From: an uncultured Collinsella sp.
GTDB taxonomy: Bacteria; Actinomycetota; Coriobacteriia; Coriobacteriales; Coriobacteriaceae
Direction of reading: 5' to 3'
Assembly (NCBI GenBank): GCA_959020035.1
Contig: CAUEQX010000005.1
Location: 1-30,723 of the forward strand
Length of the DNA: 30,723 nt
Below are positions 21,282-30,565 of this stretch, piece by piece (the stretch's first letter is position 1; every line of letters starts with the position of its first letter). The translations under genes and the position numbers were made by a program. The notes below the pieces were generated by a model. The model saw nothing but the letters and a program-made list of their open reading frames with translations. It did no database searches and was not told where the DNA came from.

Positions 21282-21466
21282 GCCCACCAGAGCGAGCAAG
21301 GTGCCTTGAAACAAGGCGGCATTGATCTTCTGATCATGCCGCCGAAGTTGAAAGGCAGATTGCCGCTCTGGCGGGCTTGCAGCGTCGACCGGTCCGCCGT
21401 TCGTTAGAACGGCGGAACCAAAGGCGCAGCGTCGGCCCGTTACGCGGGTTGGTAAACCCGCGTAAC
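21282..21466 (-). repeat. Structured rod-like intergenic element, copy 2, plus extra hairpin after hspR
   Basis: Read on the minus strand from the hspR stop. A hairpin GTTACGCGGGTT/AACCCGCGTAAC with loop TACC (21439-21466) is followed by GACGCTGC. A second hairpin CCGCCGTTC/GAACGGCGG (21394-21415) is again followed by GACGCTGC. Then comes a rod with outer stem 21364-21376 paired with 21282-21294 (13 of 13, one G-U), inner TGCCTT/AAGGCA, and a terminal hairpin at 21315-21343 with loop AGAA. The architecture equals that at 4868-5002, but the stems differ by compensatory changes. It lies in the sense direction, so it would be the 3'-UTR of the dnaK operon. Confidence 0.75.
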
Positions 21467-21882
21467 TACAAATCCCCGCCGGCACCCAGCAGCTTGCGCA
21501 TGACCTGTTCGGGGTTGACCGAGCCGTCGCGCGGGGCCAGGGCGGTGATCTTCTTCTGCATCTTGTACTCGTGCAGCTCGTCCTCGAGCTGACGCACGCG
21601 AGCGCGGAGCTTTTCGTTCTCGCGCTCGCGCTCCTCGGCACGCTCCTTCATATCGAGGATGCGCACCACGCCGGCAAGGTTGATGCCCTCGTCGGTCAGC
21701 TGGTTGATGAGCTCCAGGCGCTCGATATCGGCACGCGAGTACAGACGCGTGTTGCCGCCCGAGCGCTGGGGGTTCACCAGGCCCTTGGATTCGTAGACGC
21801 GCAGAGTCTGCGGATGCATGCCGGTCAGCTCGGCTGCCACGCTGATCATGTACAGCGGTTTGTTCCTATTGTCCTCGGCCAT
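21466..21882 (-). CDS. hspR: HspR, MerR-type heat-shock repressor
   Basis: A 138-aa regulator, last gene of the dnaK operon. The N-terminal MerR winged helix (about 11-78) contains MISVAAELTGMHPQTLRVYE, diagnostic of HspR, and GNTRLYSRADIERL. A coiled coil follows (about 90-120, EERERENEKLRARVRQLEDEL). In other actinobacteria HspR binds HAIR elements and represses dnaK and clpB, with DnaK as co-repressor. The clpB and dnaK promoters here share an inverted repeat that is the obvious candidate target. ATG 21882 follows AAAGGGGT, 72 bp after dnaJ. The stop codon overlaps a hairpin. Confidence 0.95.
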   Translation of the reverse strand: MAEDNRNKPLYMISVAAELTGMHPQTLRVYESKGLVNPQRSGGNTRLYSRADIERLELINQLTDEGINLAGVVRILDMKERAEERERENEKLRARVRQLEDELHEYKMQKKITALAPRDGSVNPEQVMRKLLGAGGDL

Positions 21883-21954
21883 GCTACCTGACCCCTTTCC
21901 GTCTCGTTATCGTCCATCATAAGCCCGCGGGCGTGAGCGTGCGCCACGACTGCC

Positions 21955-22920
21955 CTAGTACGTCGCCTTGTAACGGTTGACCTTCTCGCGGTAGTCGCGC
22001 GTGTCGGCCTCGCGCAGTTTGGTCATCGCGTCGCGCTCGTCATCGGATAGGTTCGTGGGAACCTGCACCTTGATCTCGACGAGCAGCGCGCCTGTGCGGC
22101 CACGGTGCTTAACGTCGGGCGCCCCCATTTCCTTAAAGCGGAACTTCTTGCCCGTCTGGGTACCCGCGGGCACCTTCAGGCGAACCGTCGCACCGCCGGG
22201 CGTCGGCACGTCCACCGTGCAGCCGAGCGCCGCCTCATAGACCGAGACCGGCACCTCCATGGTCACGTCGGCACCTTTGCGCTTAAACAGCGGATGCTCC
22301 TCCACGTGCGTGGTCACGACCAGGTCGCCGCGCTCGCCGCCGGCAACGCCATACTCGCCGCGACGTTTGTAACGCAGCTTGCCGCCGTCGACCGCACCCG
22401 CAGGCACCGAGACCGTAATGGTCTGCTGCTCGCCCGTCGAGGGAATGCGGTAGGTGACCTTGTGCGTCACACCGCGAAACGCGTCCTCGGCCGTCACATC
22501 GACGGTCAGCGACAAGTCGCCGCCCTTGCGCGAACGGCTGCGACCCGCGCCGGCACCGGCAGTGCCTGCAGCCCCGGCAAAGCCCGAGCCCCAATCGCTG
22601 CCCCAGGCGCCGTTGCCGCTAAAGATGCTGTCGAAGATATCGCCCCAGCCGCTGGCGCCCGCGCCGGCACCATAGCCGCCGCCATACGCGCCGCCCGCGC
22701 CCGGCATGCCGCCAAACATGAGCATCTGGTCGTACTCTTTGCGCTTCTTCTCGTCCGAAAGCGTCTCGTAGGCCTCGCTGATCTCCTTGAACTTGGCCTC
22801 GTCGCCGCCGGCATCGGGGTGATATTTTTGCGCGAGCTTGCGAAACGCGCTCTTGATCTCTTTCTCGGAGGCGCTCTTGGATACGCCCAGGATGTCATAG
22901 AAGGTTTTGCCTGCAGCCAT
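21955..22920 (-). CDS. dnaJ: DnaJ-family co-chaperone without zinc finger (type II, CbpA/DnaJ2-like)
   Basis: A 321-aa J-domain protein that stimulates DnaK ATPase and delivers substrates. The J domain (about 6-70) has the HPD triad in KYHPDAGGDEAKF. A Gly/Ala-rich linker (about 72-135) follows, then the two-barrel peptide-binding C-terminal region (LSLTVDVTAEDAFRGV, VSVPAGAVDGGKLRYKRRG). The four CxxCxGxG zinc repeats of classical DnaJ are absent: no such Cys motif occurs in the protein. In actinobacterial dnaK-grpE-dnaJ-hspR operons, the operon copy is usually a zinc-finger DnaJ1, so this is closer to the CbpA type. It is separated from grpE by 108 bp containing a strong hairpin. Confidence 0.92.
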   Translation of the reverse strand: MAAGKTFYDILGVSKSASEKEIKSAFRKLAQKYHPDAGGDEAKFKEISEAYETLSDEKKRKEYDQMLMFGGMPGAGGAYGGGYGAGAGASGWGDIFDSIFSGNGAWGSDWGSGFAGAAGTAGAGAGRSRSRKGGDLSLTVDVTAEDAFRGVTHKVTYRIPSTGEQQTITVSVPAGAVDGGKLRYKRRGEYGVAGGERGDLVVTTHVEEHPLFKRKGADVTMEVPVSVYEAALGCTVDVPTPGGATVRLKVPAGTQTGKKFRFKEMGAPDVKHRGRTGALLVEIKVQVPTNLSDDERDAMTKLREADTRDYREKVNRYKATY

Positions 22921-22993
22921 CGTAGCTCCTCTCCTGTTACATCCGCCGCCCCTGCGGACGGCGGCTCATGCTGTCATATGGCACTAGGTCAGA

Positions 22994-23023
22994 AAGGGCC
23001 CCGGGTGTTGCCCCGGGGCCCTT
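22994..23023 (-). terminator. GC-rich hairpin between grpE and dnaJ (possible attenuator)
   Basis: A 12-bp perfect stem (AAGGGCCCCGGG with CCCGGGGCCCTT) and a 6-nt loop lie just after the grpE stop. On the minus strand it is followed by TTTCTGACC, a weak T-tract. It may stop part of the transcripts or stabilise the dnaK-grpE 3' end, giving more DnaK and GrpE than DnaJ and HspR. Confidence 0.6.
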
Positions 23024-23028
23024 CTCAA

Positions 23029-23871
23029 TTACTCCTCGGTGCTCTCGGCCGTATCGGCCGTAGCATCCTCGGGCGCCGCTTCGGGCTCCGGTGCGGGGCG
23101 CTTCTCGCCACCGTAGGTCACCGTCACCATCGCGGAACGCAGGATGCGATCCGCCATGCGGTAGCCCTTCTGGTACACATCGTTGACGGTCTCGTCGTAC
23201 TGCGATGCGTCCTCGACGCGACCCACAGCCTGATGCTCGAGCGGATCGAACGCATCGCCCTTGGGGTCGATGGGCTCAACGCCCTCATGCGCAAACACGT
23301 CGAGCAGCTTGGCATGTACCGCGTCAACGCCATCGACGAACTGCTTAAAGTCGTCGGAAAGCTCTTGACTGCGGGCATGGTCGATCGCGCGCTCAATATC
23401 GTCGATCACCGGCAACAGCGCGGTGACGAGCTTCTCGGTCGCGCGCTCGCGCTCGGCGATACGCTCATTGGCGGTGCGGCGACGGAAGTTCTCCCAGTCG
23501 GCCTGCAGACGGGCGGTACGCTCGGTGGCGTCCTTTGCCTTGTCCTCGGCGGCCTTCTGAGCCTCTGCCGCAGCATCGAGCTCATTGCGCACGTCGGCAA
23601 GCTCCTTTTGGGCCTGCTCGAACTTGAGCTTAAAGTCGTTGTCGGCGGCTTCCTCACCGGCGCGGATAGCAGCTTCCACCATCTCGTCCTCGGTCATCGT
23701 CGCCTCCTTGTTGGAATCCTCTACCTGGTTCTCGGCAGCCTCGGCGGCCTCGGCCTCGTTGGCCTCGGTATCGTCGACGGCCTCTACGGGAATCTTCACG
23801 TCCTTCTCCTCAGAGTCAACGGGGGCGGCGCCAGCGGCAGCCGCCTCCGTGCGAGCTTTACGGGCGGACAT
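23029..23871 (-). CDS. grpE: Nucleotide exchange factor GrpE
   Basis: GrpE dimers release ADP from DnaK. The frame gives 280 aa, long for the family (about 170-220). Residues 1-80 are acidic and low complexity (EANEAEAAEAAENQVEDSNKE). The long dimerisation helix follows (about 80-150, ADVRNELDAAAEAQKAAEDK), then RTARLQADWENFRRRTANE and the C-terminal beta domain with GYRMADRILRSAMVTV. ATG 23871 lies 2 bp after the dnaK stop and uses GAGGA in the dnaK end. A second ATG at 23697 (MTEDEMVEAAIRAG) has a better ribosome binding site, AAGGAGG, 5 bases upstream and would give a 222-aa GrpE of usual size. Either or both may be used. Confidence 0.95.
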   Translation of the reverse strand: MSARKARTEAAAAGAAPVDSEEKDVKIPVEAVDDTEANEAEAAEAAENQVEDSNKEATMTEDEMVEAAIRAGEEAADNDFKLKFEQAQKELADVRNELDAAAEAQKAAEDKAKDATERTARLQADWENFRRRTANERIAERERATEKLVTALLPVIDDIERAIDHARSQELSDDFKQFVDGVDAVHAKLLDVFAHEGVEPIDPKGDAFDPLEHQAVGRVEDASQYDETVNDVYQKGYRMADRILRSAMVTVTYGGEKRPAPEPEAAPEDATADTAESTEE

Positions 23872-23873
23872 GA

Positions 23874-25766
<1,893 letters not shown>

Positions 25767-25867
25767 TAGAAATTCCCTCTCTCTTTTGCGTTCGCGCCGC
25801 CTCGACGGTCTGTCGCGCAGCGCTTCGGCTTGTCTTTCAGGATGTAGTGTATCCCCTTATGGGCCGG

Positions 25868-25902
25868 AATATACAAAATCTAAGTCAATTCATATAAGAT
25901 TT
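25868..25902 (-). promoter_or_regulatory. dnaK heat-shock operator/promoter candidate
   Basis: The plus strand shows AAATCT (25876-25881) and AGATTT (25897-25902) around a 15-bp spacer. On the minus strand this reads AAATCTTATAT-N4-GACTTAGATTT, followed three bases later by TATATT (25868-25873), a -10-like box. The layout equals that upstream of clpB. It covers the region where a -35 would lie, so a bound repressor would block RNA polymerase. Confidence 0.65.
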
Positions 25903-26005
25903 CTTATTGCTGAGAGTTTAGGTTCTCAAATACGCAGGTAGATACGCTGTTTGAGTTCTCGGCAGATCTATTGAAATCTATGTAGAGTTGACTGAGGTGC
26001 GAGCC

Positions 26006-26052
26006 TGAAACTGTGTCCCGTTTTGGACGTGGATTACGGGATGCGGTTTCCG
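26006..26052. repeat. Solitary unit of the GGAAACTGTGTCCCA palindrome family
   Basis: GAAACTGTGTCCCG (26007-26020) and CGGGATGCGGTTTCC (26037-26051) form an imperfect hairpin of the kind arrayed at 586-784. It lies in the 506-bp gap between dnaK and the ferredoxin gene; the rest of that gap holds the two promoters and no other recognised feature. Confidence 0.7.
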
Positions 26053-26186
26053 CAAGCACGCTCAATCGCCCTATATTTCAAGTCACCTATAGCTAACATT
26101 TGCGCAGCTCAACGGCCTCACCTGCATGTTTTTTAGTAAGCCGCGGCATACTCGGCGAACGGTATGAAGATGCCGGTCAGAGGGTA

Positions 26187-26214
26187 TTGCAAACGGTCGC
26201 TCCCGTGGTATGTT
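26187..26214 (+). promoter_or_regulatory. Predicted sigma-70-type promoter of the ferredoxin gene
   Basis: TTGCAA (26187-26192) and TATGTT (26209-26214) are separated by 16 bp and lie about 62 bp before the ferredoxin ATG. Confidence 0.5.
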
Positions 26215-26275
26215 TTTGCCCGAATCAAACCGGCGCGCATCGCCTGTAGCGTCGGTCAACAGAGAGGAAACTACC

Positions 26276-26461
26276 ATGGCTCATCCCGTAATTGATGCCG
26301 ACGAGTGCATCGCTTGTGGCGTTTGCGTCGACTCCTGCCCCGCTGGCGTTCTGGAGCTCCAGGACGTCGCTACCGTCGCTGACGAGGATTCCTGCGTCGC
26401 CTGTGGCGCTTGCCAGGACGCTTGCCCCGCTGGCGCGATCACCGAGATCGTCGAGGAGTAG
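26276..26461 (+). CDS. 2x[4Fe-4S] ferredoxin, clostridial type
   Basis: A 61-aa electron carrier. Two complete motifs, CIACGVCVDSCP (about residues 11-22) and CVACGACQDACP (about 40-51), provide eight Cys for two low-potential [4Fe-4S] clusters. The two halves are an internal duplication typical of clostridial ferredoxins. ATG 26276 follows AGAGAGGAAA; an in-frame start 22 codons upstream overlaps the promoter. It is a single-gene unit with its own promoter and a strong terminator. Likely partners are pyruvate:ferredoxin oxidoreductase, hydrogenase or flavoproteins; the multi-Fe-S flavoprotein in this window is a possible but unproven partner. Confidence 0.95.
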   Translation: MAHPVIDADECIACGVCVDSCPAGVLELQDVATVADEDSCVACGACQDACPAGAITEIVEE

Positions 26462-26502
26462 CAACTCCCCCACTTGCACACTCAAAAGTACACCGTGCAC
26501 AA

Positions 26503-26543
26503 AAAAGGAGGCTTCCGCATCGCCGCGGAGGCCTCCTTTTGCA
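26503..26543. terminator. Bidirectional terminator between ferredoxin and niaR
   Basis: A 16-bp stem (AAAAGGAGGCTTCCGC with GCGGAGGCCTCCTTTT, one mismatch) has T-tracts on both strands: TTTT on plus and TTTTTT on minus. It can end both the ferredoxin transcript and the convergent nad operon. Confidence 0.88.
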
Positions 26544-26578
26544 TATGTGGGCAGCTAATTTGGAGCGGGACCCTTGGC

Positions 26579-26645
26579 AGTTGCGGTGGAATAGTTCCTG
26601 TTTTATGTCTTGGATGCCGATTTTAGGAACTATTTCACCGCAACT
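26579..26645. repeat. Dispersed palindromic element, AGTTGCGGTGAAATAG family, copy 2
   Basis: Arms AGTTGCGGTGGAATAGTTCC (26579-26598, extends one base) and 26625-26645 pair at 20 of 21 positions around a 25-bp loop. The outer arm matches the copy at 13147-13213, while the inner stem (GTTCCT against GGGA) and the loop differ. Its edge is 18 bp beyond the niaR stop. Confidence 0.8.
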
Positions 26646-26662
26646 TATAGATGCGGCGTCGA

Positions 26663-27208
26663 CTAGGACAAATCGTCTTCGTAGGGCATCAGGTCTGCTA
26701 GGTAGCCTTTTTCCTTGAGCATCGCCTCGATCTCGTCGAGGGTCTGTTCGTCCTCCGCCGCAATGCGATGGAAGTGGTAGCCGCTGGTCACCGTCAGCAG
26801 CGGAAAGCTCTTGCCGCTCTCGATATCGCGCAGATAGCGCTCGACATCGCGACGATTGCGGATGTCCAGGTCGGCCGTAATCTTACCGTACACGCGGTGA
26901 TTGACAATCACGTTGAGCACGGCGCCGCCGGCGTCGACGATACTCGTGAGCTCATCGCCTGCCTGCTCCACGCTGTGGCGAACCTTGACCAAGCGCGTAG
27001 GCACGGCGGGGCTGCTGGGGGCCTCCTGCAGCACGTAGCCGCGGTTGGTCGCCACGATATCGTGCCCATCGGCGCGCAGCAGGGCGATGTCCTGCACCAC
27101 GATCTGGCGGCTCACACCCACCTCGCGGGCAAGCGCGCTGCCCGATACGGGCCCCTTGGCCCCCTCGAGCACGGCCATGATGGCACGGCGACGCTCGCGG
27201 GCGTTCAT
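26663..27208 (-). CDS. niaR: NiaR-type niacin-responsive repressor of NAD synthesis
   Basis: A 181-aa repressor. It has an N-terminal winged helix-turn-helix (HTH_11; about 5-60, with VSGSALAREVGVSRQIVVQDI) and a C-terminal 3H domain (about 75-175). The latter is named for its conserved histidines, visible here in KVRHSVEQ, VIVNHRVYG and SGYHFHRIAA. Characterised NiaR (YrxA) proteins bind nicotinic acid as co-repressor and shut off nad and niacin-uptake genes. The start codon overlaps the nadC stop by one base (TAATG), so it is co-translated with the operon it presumably controls. The palindrome over the nadA promoter is its likely operator. Confidence 0.93.
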   Translation of the reverse strand: MNARERRRAIMAVLEGAKGPVSGSALAREVGVSRQIVVQDIALLRADGHDIVATNRGYVLQEAPSSPAVPTRLVKVRHSVEQAGDELTSIVDAGGAVLNVIVNHRVYGKITADLDIRNRRDVERYLRDIESGKSFPLLTVTSGYHFHRIAAEDEQTLDEIEAMLKEKGYLADLMPYEDDLS

Positions 27209-28068
27209 TATTTACCGTCCAGCAGACGCAGGTGCTTAAGCGAGAGGTCGAGGATCGGCGCGGAGTGCGTCAGGGCGCCCGAGCTAATAAAGTCAACGCC
27301 CAGGTCGGCAAGCGCGCGGATATTGCCGGCGTCCACGTTGCCCGAACACTCGGTCTTGGCGCGACCGGCGATAAGCTCGATAGCGGCGGCCATGTCGTCA
27401 TGGGTCATGTTGTCGAACATGATGATGTCGGCGCCGGCCTCCACGGCCTCGCGCACCATGTCCAGGTTCTCGCACTCGATCTCGACCGTCGTGGTAAACG
27501 ATGCATGGGCGCGCGCCATCTCGATCGCACGCGTCACGCCACCGGCGGCATCGATGTGGTTGTCCTTGAGCATGACGGCCGTCGACAGGTTGTAACGGTG
27601 GTTGCTGCCGCCGCCGATCTCGACTGCCGCCTTTTCAAACACACGCATGCCCGGTGTGGTCTTGCGCGTGTCGACAAGCACGGTCTTAGTGCCCTCGAGC
27701 GCCGCGGCCATGCTGTGCGTGTAGGTAGCGATGCCGCTCATGCGCTGCAGGTAGTTGAGCGCCACGCGCTCGCCCGAAAGCAACACGCGCGCGTCGCCGC
27801 GCACCTGGCCCACGTGATCGCCGGCATGCACCTCGTCGCCATCCGAGACATCGAACAACACGGAGCTCTGCGGATCCAGCAGCTCAAAGGTGCGGGCGAA
27901 TACGTCCAGGCCGGCGATAATGCCGTCGGCCTTGGCGATAAGCTCCACCGTGGCGGGACGCGCCGTGGGGCACACGCTCGCCGTGCTCACGTCCTCAAAC
28001 GTAATGTCCTCGCGCAGAGCCTGCAGAATCAGATCATCGACGACGAGCTTCATGGTAATGGGATTCAT
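27208..28068 (-). CDS. nadC: Nicotinate-nucleotide diphosphorylase (carboxylating), QAPRTase
   Basis: Converts quinolinate and PRPP to nicotinate mononucleotide, CO2 and pyrophosphate, the third step of de novo NAD synthesis. The 286-aa length is normal. Visible motifs are ERVALNYLQRMSGIAT, TRKTTPGMR (phosphate and quinolinate binding), GGGSNHRYNLSTAVMLKDNH and the barrel-end sequence VEIECENLDMVREAVEAGAD, IMFDNM and SGNVDAGNIRALADLGVDFIS. ATG 28068 has GAGGAG 6 bases upstream and lies 3 bp after the nadB stop; it overlaps niaR by one base at its end. Confidence 0.96.
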   Translation of the reverse strand: MNPITMKLVVDDLILQALREDITFEDVSTASVCPTARPATVELIAKADGIIAGLDVFARTFELLDPQSSVLFDVSDGDEVHAGDHVGQVRGDARVLLSGERVALNYLQRMSGIATYTHSMAAALEGTKTVLVDTRKTTPGMRVFEKAAVEIGGGSNHRYNLSTAVMLKDNHIDAAGGVTRAIEMARAHASFTTTVEIECENLDMVREAVEAGADIIMFDNMTHDDMAAAIELIAGRAKTECSGNVDAGNIRALADLGVDFISSGALTHSAPILDLSLKHLRLLDGK

Positions 28069-28071
28069 GGT

Positions 28072-29448
28072 CTACTCCTCCACGGCCTGCGTGCCGGCGG
28101 CACGGGCCAATTCATCGATTGCCAGGGTGTCGACGCTCAGGGCGCGATGACGGCCATCGAGCGCGGGATCGCCCGCCTGCTCCACGGCCAGCGACTCGCC
28201 GGTGCGCATGTACCACGCGGCGCGACGACCCCAGACCAACGCCTCGAGCAGGCTGTTTGATGCAAGGCGGTTCTTGCCGTGCACGCCGTTGCAAGCCGTC
28301 TCGCCCGCGGCGTAGAGCTCGGGCATCGAGGTGCGGCCGTCCCTGTCTACCCACACGCCGCCCATAAAGTAGTGCTGCGTGGGCGTAACGGGAATGGGCT
28401 CGTCCAGGATGTCGCGACCGTCCTCAAGGCAGCGCGCGCGAATGTTGGCAAAATGCCCGGTCACCACGTCGCGCTCGACGGGGGCAAAGCTCAGCCACTC
28501 GTGCTCGGTGCCGTCCTGCTTCATCTGCTCGCGGATGGCGGCGGCGACCACATCGCGCGGCTGGAGCTCGTCGGTAAAGCGCTCGCCGGCGGCGTTGAGC
28601 AAAATCGCGCCCTCGCCGCGGCAGCTCTCGCTGATCAGGAAGGTGCGGCCCGGCTGTGGCGAGAACAGTCCCGTGGGGTGAATCTGCACGTAGTCCAGGT
28701 GCTCCATCTTAATGCCATGCTCCTGAGCAATGTAGCAGGCATCGCCCGTGAGCTGCGGGTAGTTGGTCGAATGGTCGTACACGCCGCCGATACCGCCCGT
28801 CGCCCACAGCGTGTGGCGGGCATGGATCTTAAACGGTTCGCCGGCATGCACGCCCTCGGCGGCATTTGTCAGCTCGTCGGCGGGACGAACCGAGTTGTCC
28901 TCGTCCACGGGAACGGCGACGATACCGGTGCACACCGTGTCGCCGTCACGCTCGCCCGTCAGGATGTCGGTCATGGCCACGTGCTCCAAAATCTGCACGT
29001 TGTCCAGCTTGCGGACAGCCTGAAGCAGCTTAGTCGTGATCTCCTTGCCGGTGATATCGGCATGGAAGGCAATGCGCGGACGGCTGTGTGCACCCTCGCG
29101 GGTAAAGTCGAGGCTGCCGTCGGCCTTGCGCTCAAAATCCACGCCCATCGCTAGCAGGTCGTTGATGACCGAGCGGCTCGAGCGGATCATGATGTCGACG
29201 CTCTCGCGGCGGTTCTCGTAATGGCCGGCGTGCATGGTGTCCTCAAAGAAGGCATCGTAGTCCGAGCCTTCGGGCAGCACGCAGATGCCGCCCTGCGCGA
29301 GCATCGAATCGCACTCGTCGACCGCGCCCTTGGAGAGCATGATCACGCGCGTGCTCGTCGGCAGATTGAGGGCCGCGTACAGACCCGCCACGCCGCAGCC
29401 GGCAATAACGACGTCGCACTCCATATCGGGGTATTGCTTGGTTTCCAC
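28072..29448 (-). CDS. nadB: L-aspartate oxidase
   Basis: FAD enzyme that oxidises L-aspartate to iminoaspartate, the substrate of NadA. In anaerobes fumarate is the likely electron acceptor. GTG 29448 behind AGAGGA is taken as start. The open frame continues 129 codons upstream, but that part overlaps nadA in another frame and is Arg-rich nonsense. The resulting 458-aa protein starts near DVVIAGCGVAGLYAAL (FAD Rossmann). It contains MLAQGGICVL, the HTLWATGGIGGVYDHSTNY motif, MEHLDYVQIHPTGL, FMGGVWVDRDGRTSMPELYAAGE and NRLASNSLLEALVWGRRAA. E. coli NadB is about 540 aa; this one lacks most of the C-terminal helical domain, as in some clostridial enzymes. Confidence 0.93.
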   Translation of the reverse strand: METKQYPDMECDVVIAGCGVAGLYAALNLPTSTRVIMLSKGAVDECDSMLAQGGICVLPEGSDYDAFFEDTMHAGHYENRRESVDIMIRSSRSVINDLLAMGVDFERKADGSLDFTREGAHSRPRIAFHADITGKEITTKLLQAVRKLDNVQILEHVAMTDILTGERDGDTVCTGIVAVPVDEDNSVRPADELTNAAEGVHAGEPFKIHARHTLWATGGIGGVYDHSTNYPQLTGDACYIAQEHGIKMEHLDYVQIHPTGLFSPQPGRTFLISESCRGEGAILLNAAGERFTDELQPRDVVAAAIREQMKQDGTEHEWLSFAPVERDVVTGHFANIRARCLEDGRDILDEPIPVTPTQHYFMGGVWVDRDGRTSMPELYAAGETACNGVHGKNRLASNSLLEALVWGRRAAWYMRTGESLAVEQAGDPALDGRHRALSVDTLAIDELARAAGTQAVEE

Positions 29449-29474
29449 AGGAATCCTCTCCCTTGTAATGTGAC

Positions 29475-29493
29475 ATAAGGGACCGTCCCTCAT
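29475..29493. repeat. Short palindrome between nadA and nadB
   Basis: AGGGAC-C-GTCCCT with flanking AT pairs (one mismatch) lies in the 56-bp gap between nadA and nadB. It may be a weak hairpin or a fragment of the GTCCC-type intergenic repeats. Confidence 0.45.
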
Positions 29494-29504
29494 GCAACAT
29501 TGTT

Positions 29505-30530
29505 CTAGCGCGCTGCGTACTCGAGCATACGGTCGAGCGTGAGCTTGGCCTGGTCTGCCGCCTCGTCCGAGACGCCGATCTGCACCTCGCCCTCGCCCGT
29601 CTCCAGGCAGCGCACGAGCTTCTCGAGCGTGATGAGATCCATGTTGACGCAGGTGGGCTGCACCGCGGGGAAGTAGAACTTCTTGCCAGTGCCCTGGCAG
29701 CGGCGCTCGAGCTCGTAGAGCACGCCGCGGACCGTCACGATAATGAACTCGCTCGCGTCGGACTCCTCGGCATACTTGATGATGCCGGCGGTGGAGCCGA
29801 TGTAGTCGGCCTCGGCCAGAACGTCGGCCTTGCACTCAGGATGCGCCAGCACGAGCGCGTCGGGGTGGGCCTCCGTCACGTCGACGATCTGCTCGACGGT
29901 GATGATGTGATGGCGCGGGCAGTAGCCGTTGTTGAGGATGACGTGCTTTTGCGGCACCTGCTCGGCTACGAAGCGGCCCAGGTTTTGGTCGGGAATGAAC
30001 AGGATATGCTGCTGCGGCAGCTCGGACACGATCTTGACGGCGTTGGAGCTGGTGACGCACACGTCACTCCAGCTCTTGATCTCGACCGTCGAGTTGACGT
30101 AGCAGACCACGGCAAGGTCGTCACCGTACTCGGCGCGGGCGGCGTCGACCGTCTCGCGCTTGACCATGTGAGCCATGGGGCAGTCCGCGCCCGGCTCGGG
30201 CAGCAGCACGGTCTTAGTGGGATTGAGCAGTTTGGCGCTCTCGCCCATAAACTCCACGCCGCACAGCACGATGGTCTGCTGCGGCAGGCTTTTAGCGAGC
30301 TTAGCCAGGTAGAAGCTGTCGCCGACGTAATCAGCCACGGCCTGCACCTCGGGCGCCACGTAATAGTGCGTCAGAATCACCGCGTCGCGTTGGATTTTTA
30401 GTTGCTGAATGGCCTCGACGAGCTCTGCGGGCACCAGCGCCGCGCGCTCCGTTGCCGTCGTTGCCGATGCCAGGCCGGCCGCAATATCGCGTGCAAGCTC
30501 CGATGCATCCATGTTCGCGCTCTGTGCCAT
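29505..30530 (-). CDS. nadA: Quinolinate synthase
   Basis: [4Fe-4S] enzyme that condenses iminoaspartate with dihydroxyacetone phosphate to quinolinate. The 341-aa product has the three-fold repeat of NadA. Three Cys lie at the positions known to bind the cluster: VLCGVEFMGE (Cys90), WSDVCVTSSNA (Cys158) and QPTCVNMD (Cys294). Other conserved sequences are ILTHYYVAPEVQAVADYVGDS, CYVNSTVEIK, FIPDQNLG and HPECKADVL. ATG 30530 follows GAGAGGGG; a TTG directly upstream is less likely. It is first in nadA-nadB-nadC-niaR, with 56 bp to nadB. A palindrome covers its promoter. Confidence 0.96.
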   Translation of the reverse strand: MAQSANMDASELARDIAAGLASATTATERAALVPAELVEAIQQLKIQRDAVILTHYYVAPEVQAVADYVGDSFYLAKLAKSLPQQTIVLCGVEFMGESAKLLNPTKTVLLPEPGADCPMAHMVKRETVDAARAEYGDDLAVVCYVNSTVEIKSWSDVCVTSSNAVKIVSELPQQHILFIPDQNLGRFVAEQVPQKHVILNNGYCPRHHIITVEQIVDVTEAHPDALVLAHPECKADVLAEADYIGSTAGIIKYAEESDASEFIIVTVRGVLYELERRCQGTGKKFYFPAVQPTCVNMDLITLEKLVRCLETGEGEVQIGVSDEAADQAKLTLDRMLEYAAR

Positions 30531-30565
30531 CAAGGCCCCTCTCTTTTGGCGAATCTTGGGGCTTT

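Noticed and set aside
21222..21641. Minus-strand ORF of 139 codons overlapping hspR
   Set aside because: It reads the hspR gene in the wrong frame and continues through the structured repeat.
29449..29835. Possible 129-residue N-terminal extension of NadB
   Set aside because: The sequence is Arg-rich, overlaps nadA in another frame, and the NadB fold begins right after GTG 29448, which has its own ribosome binding site.
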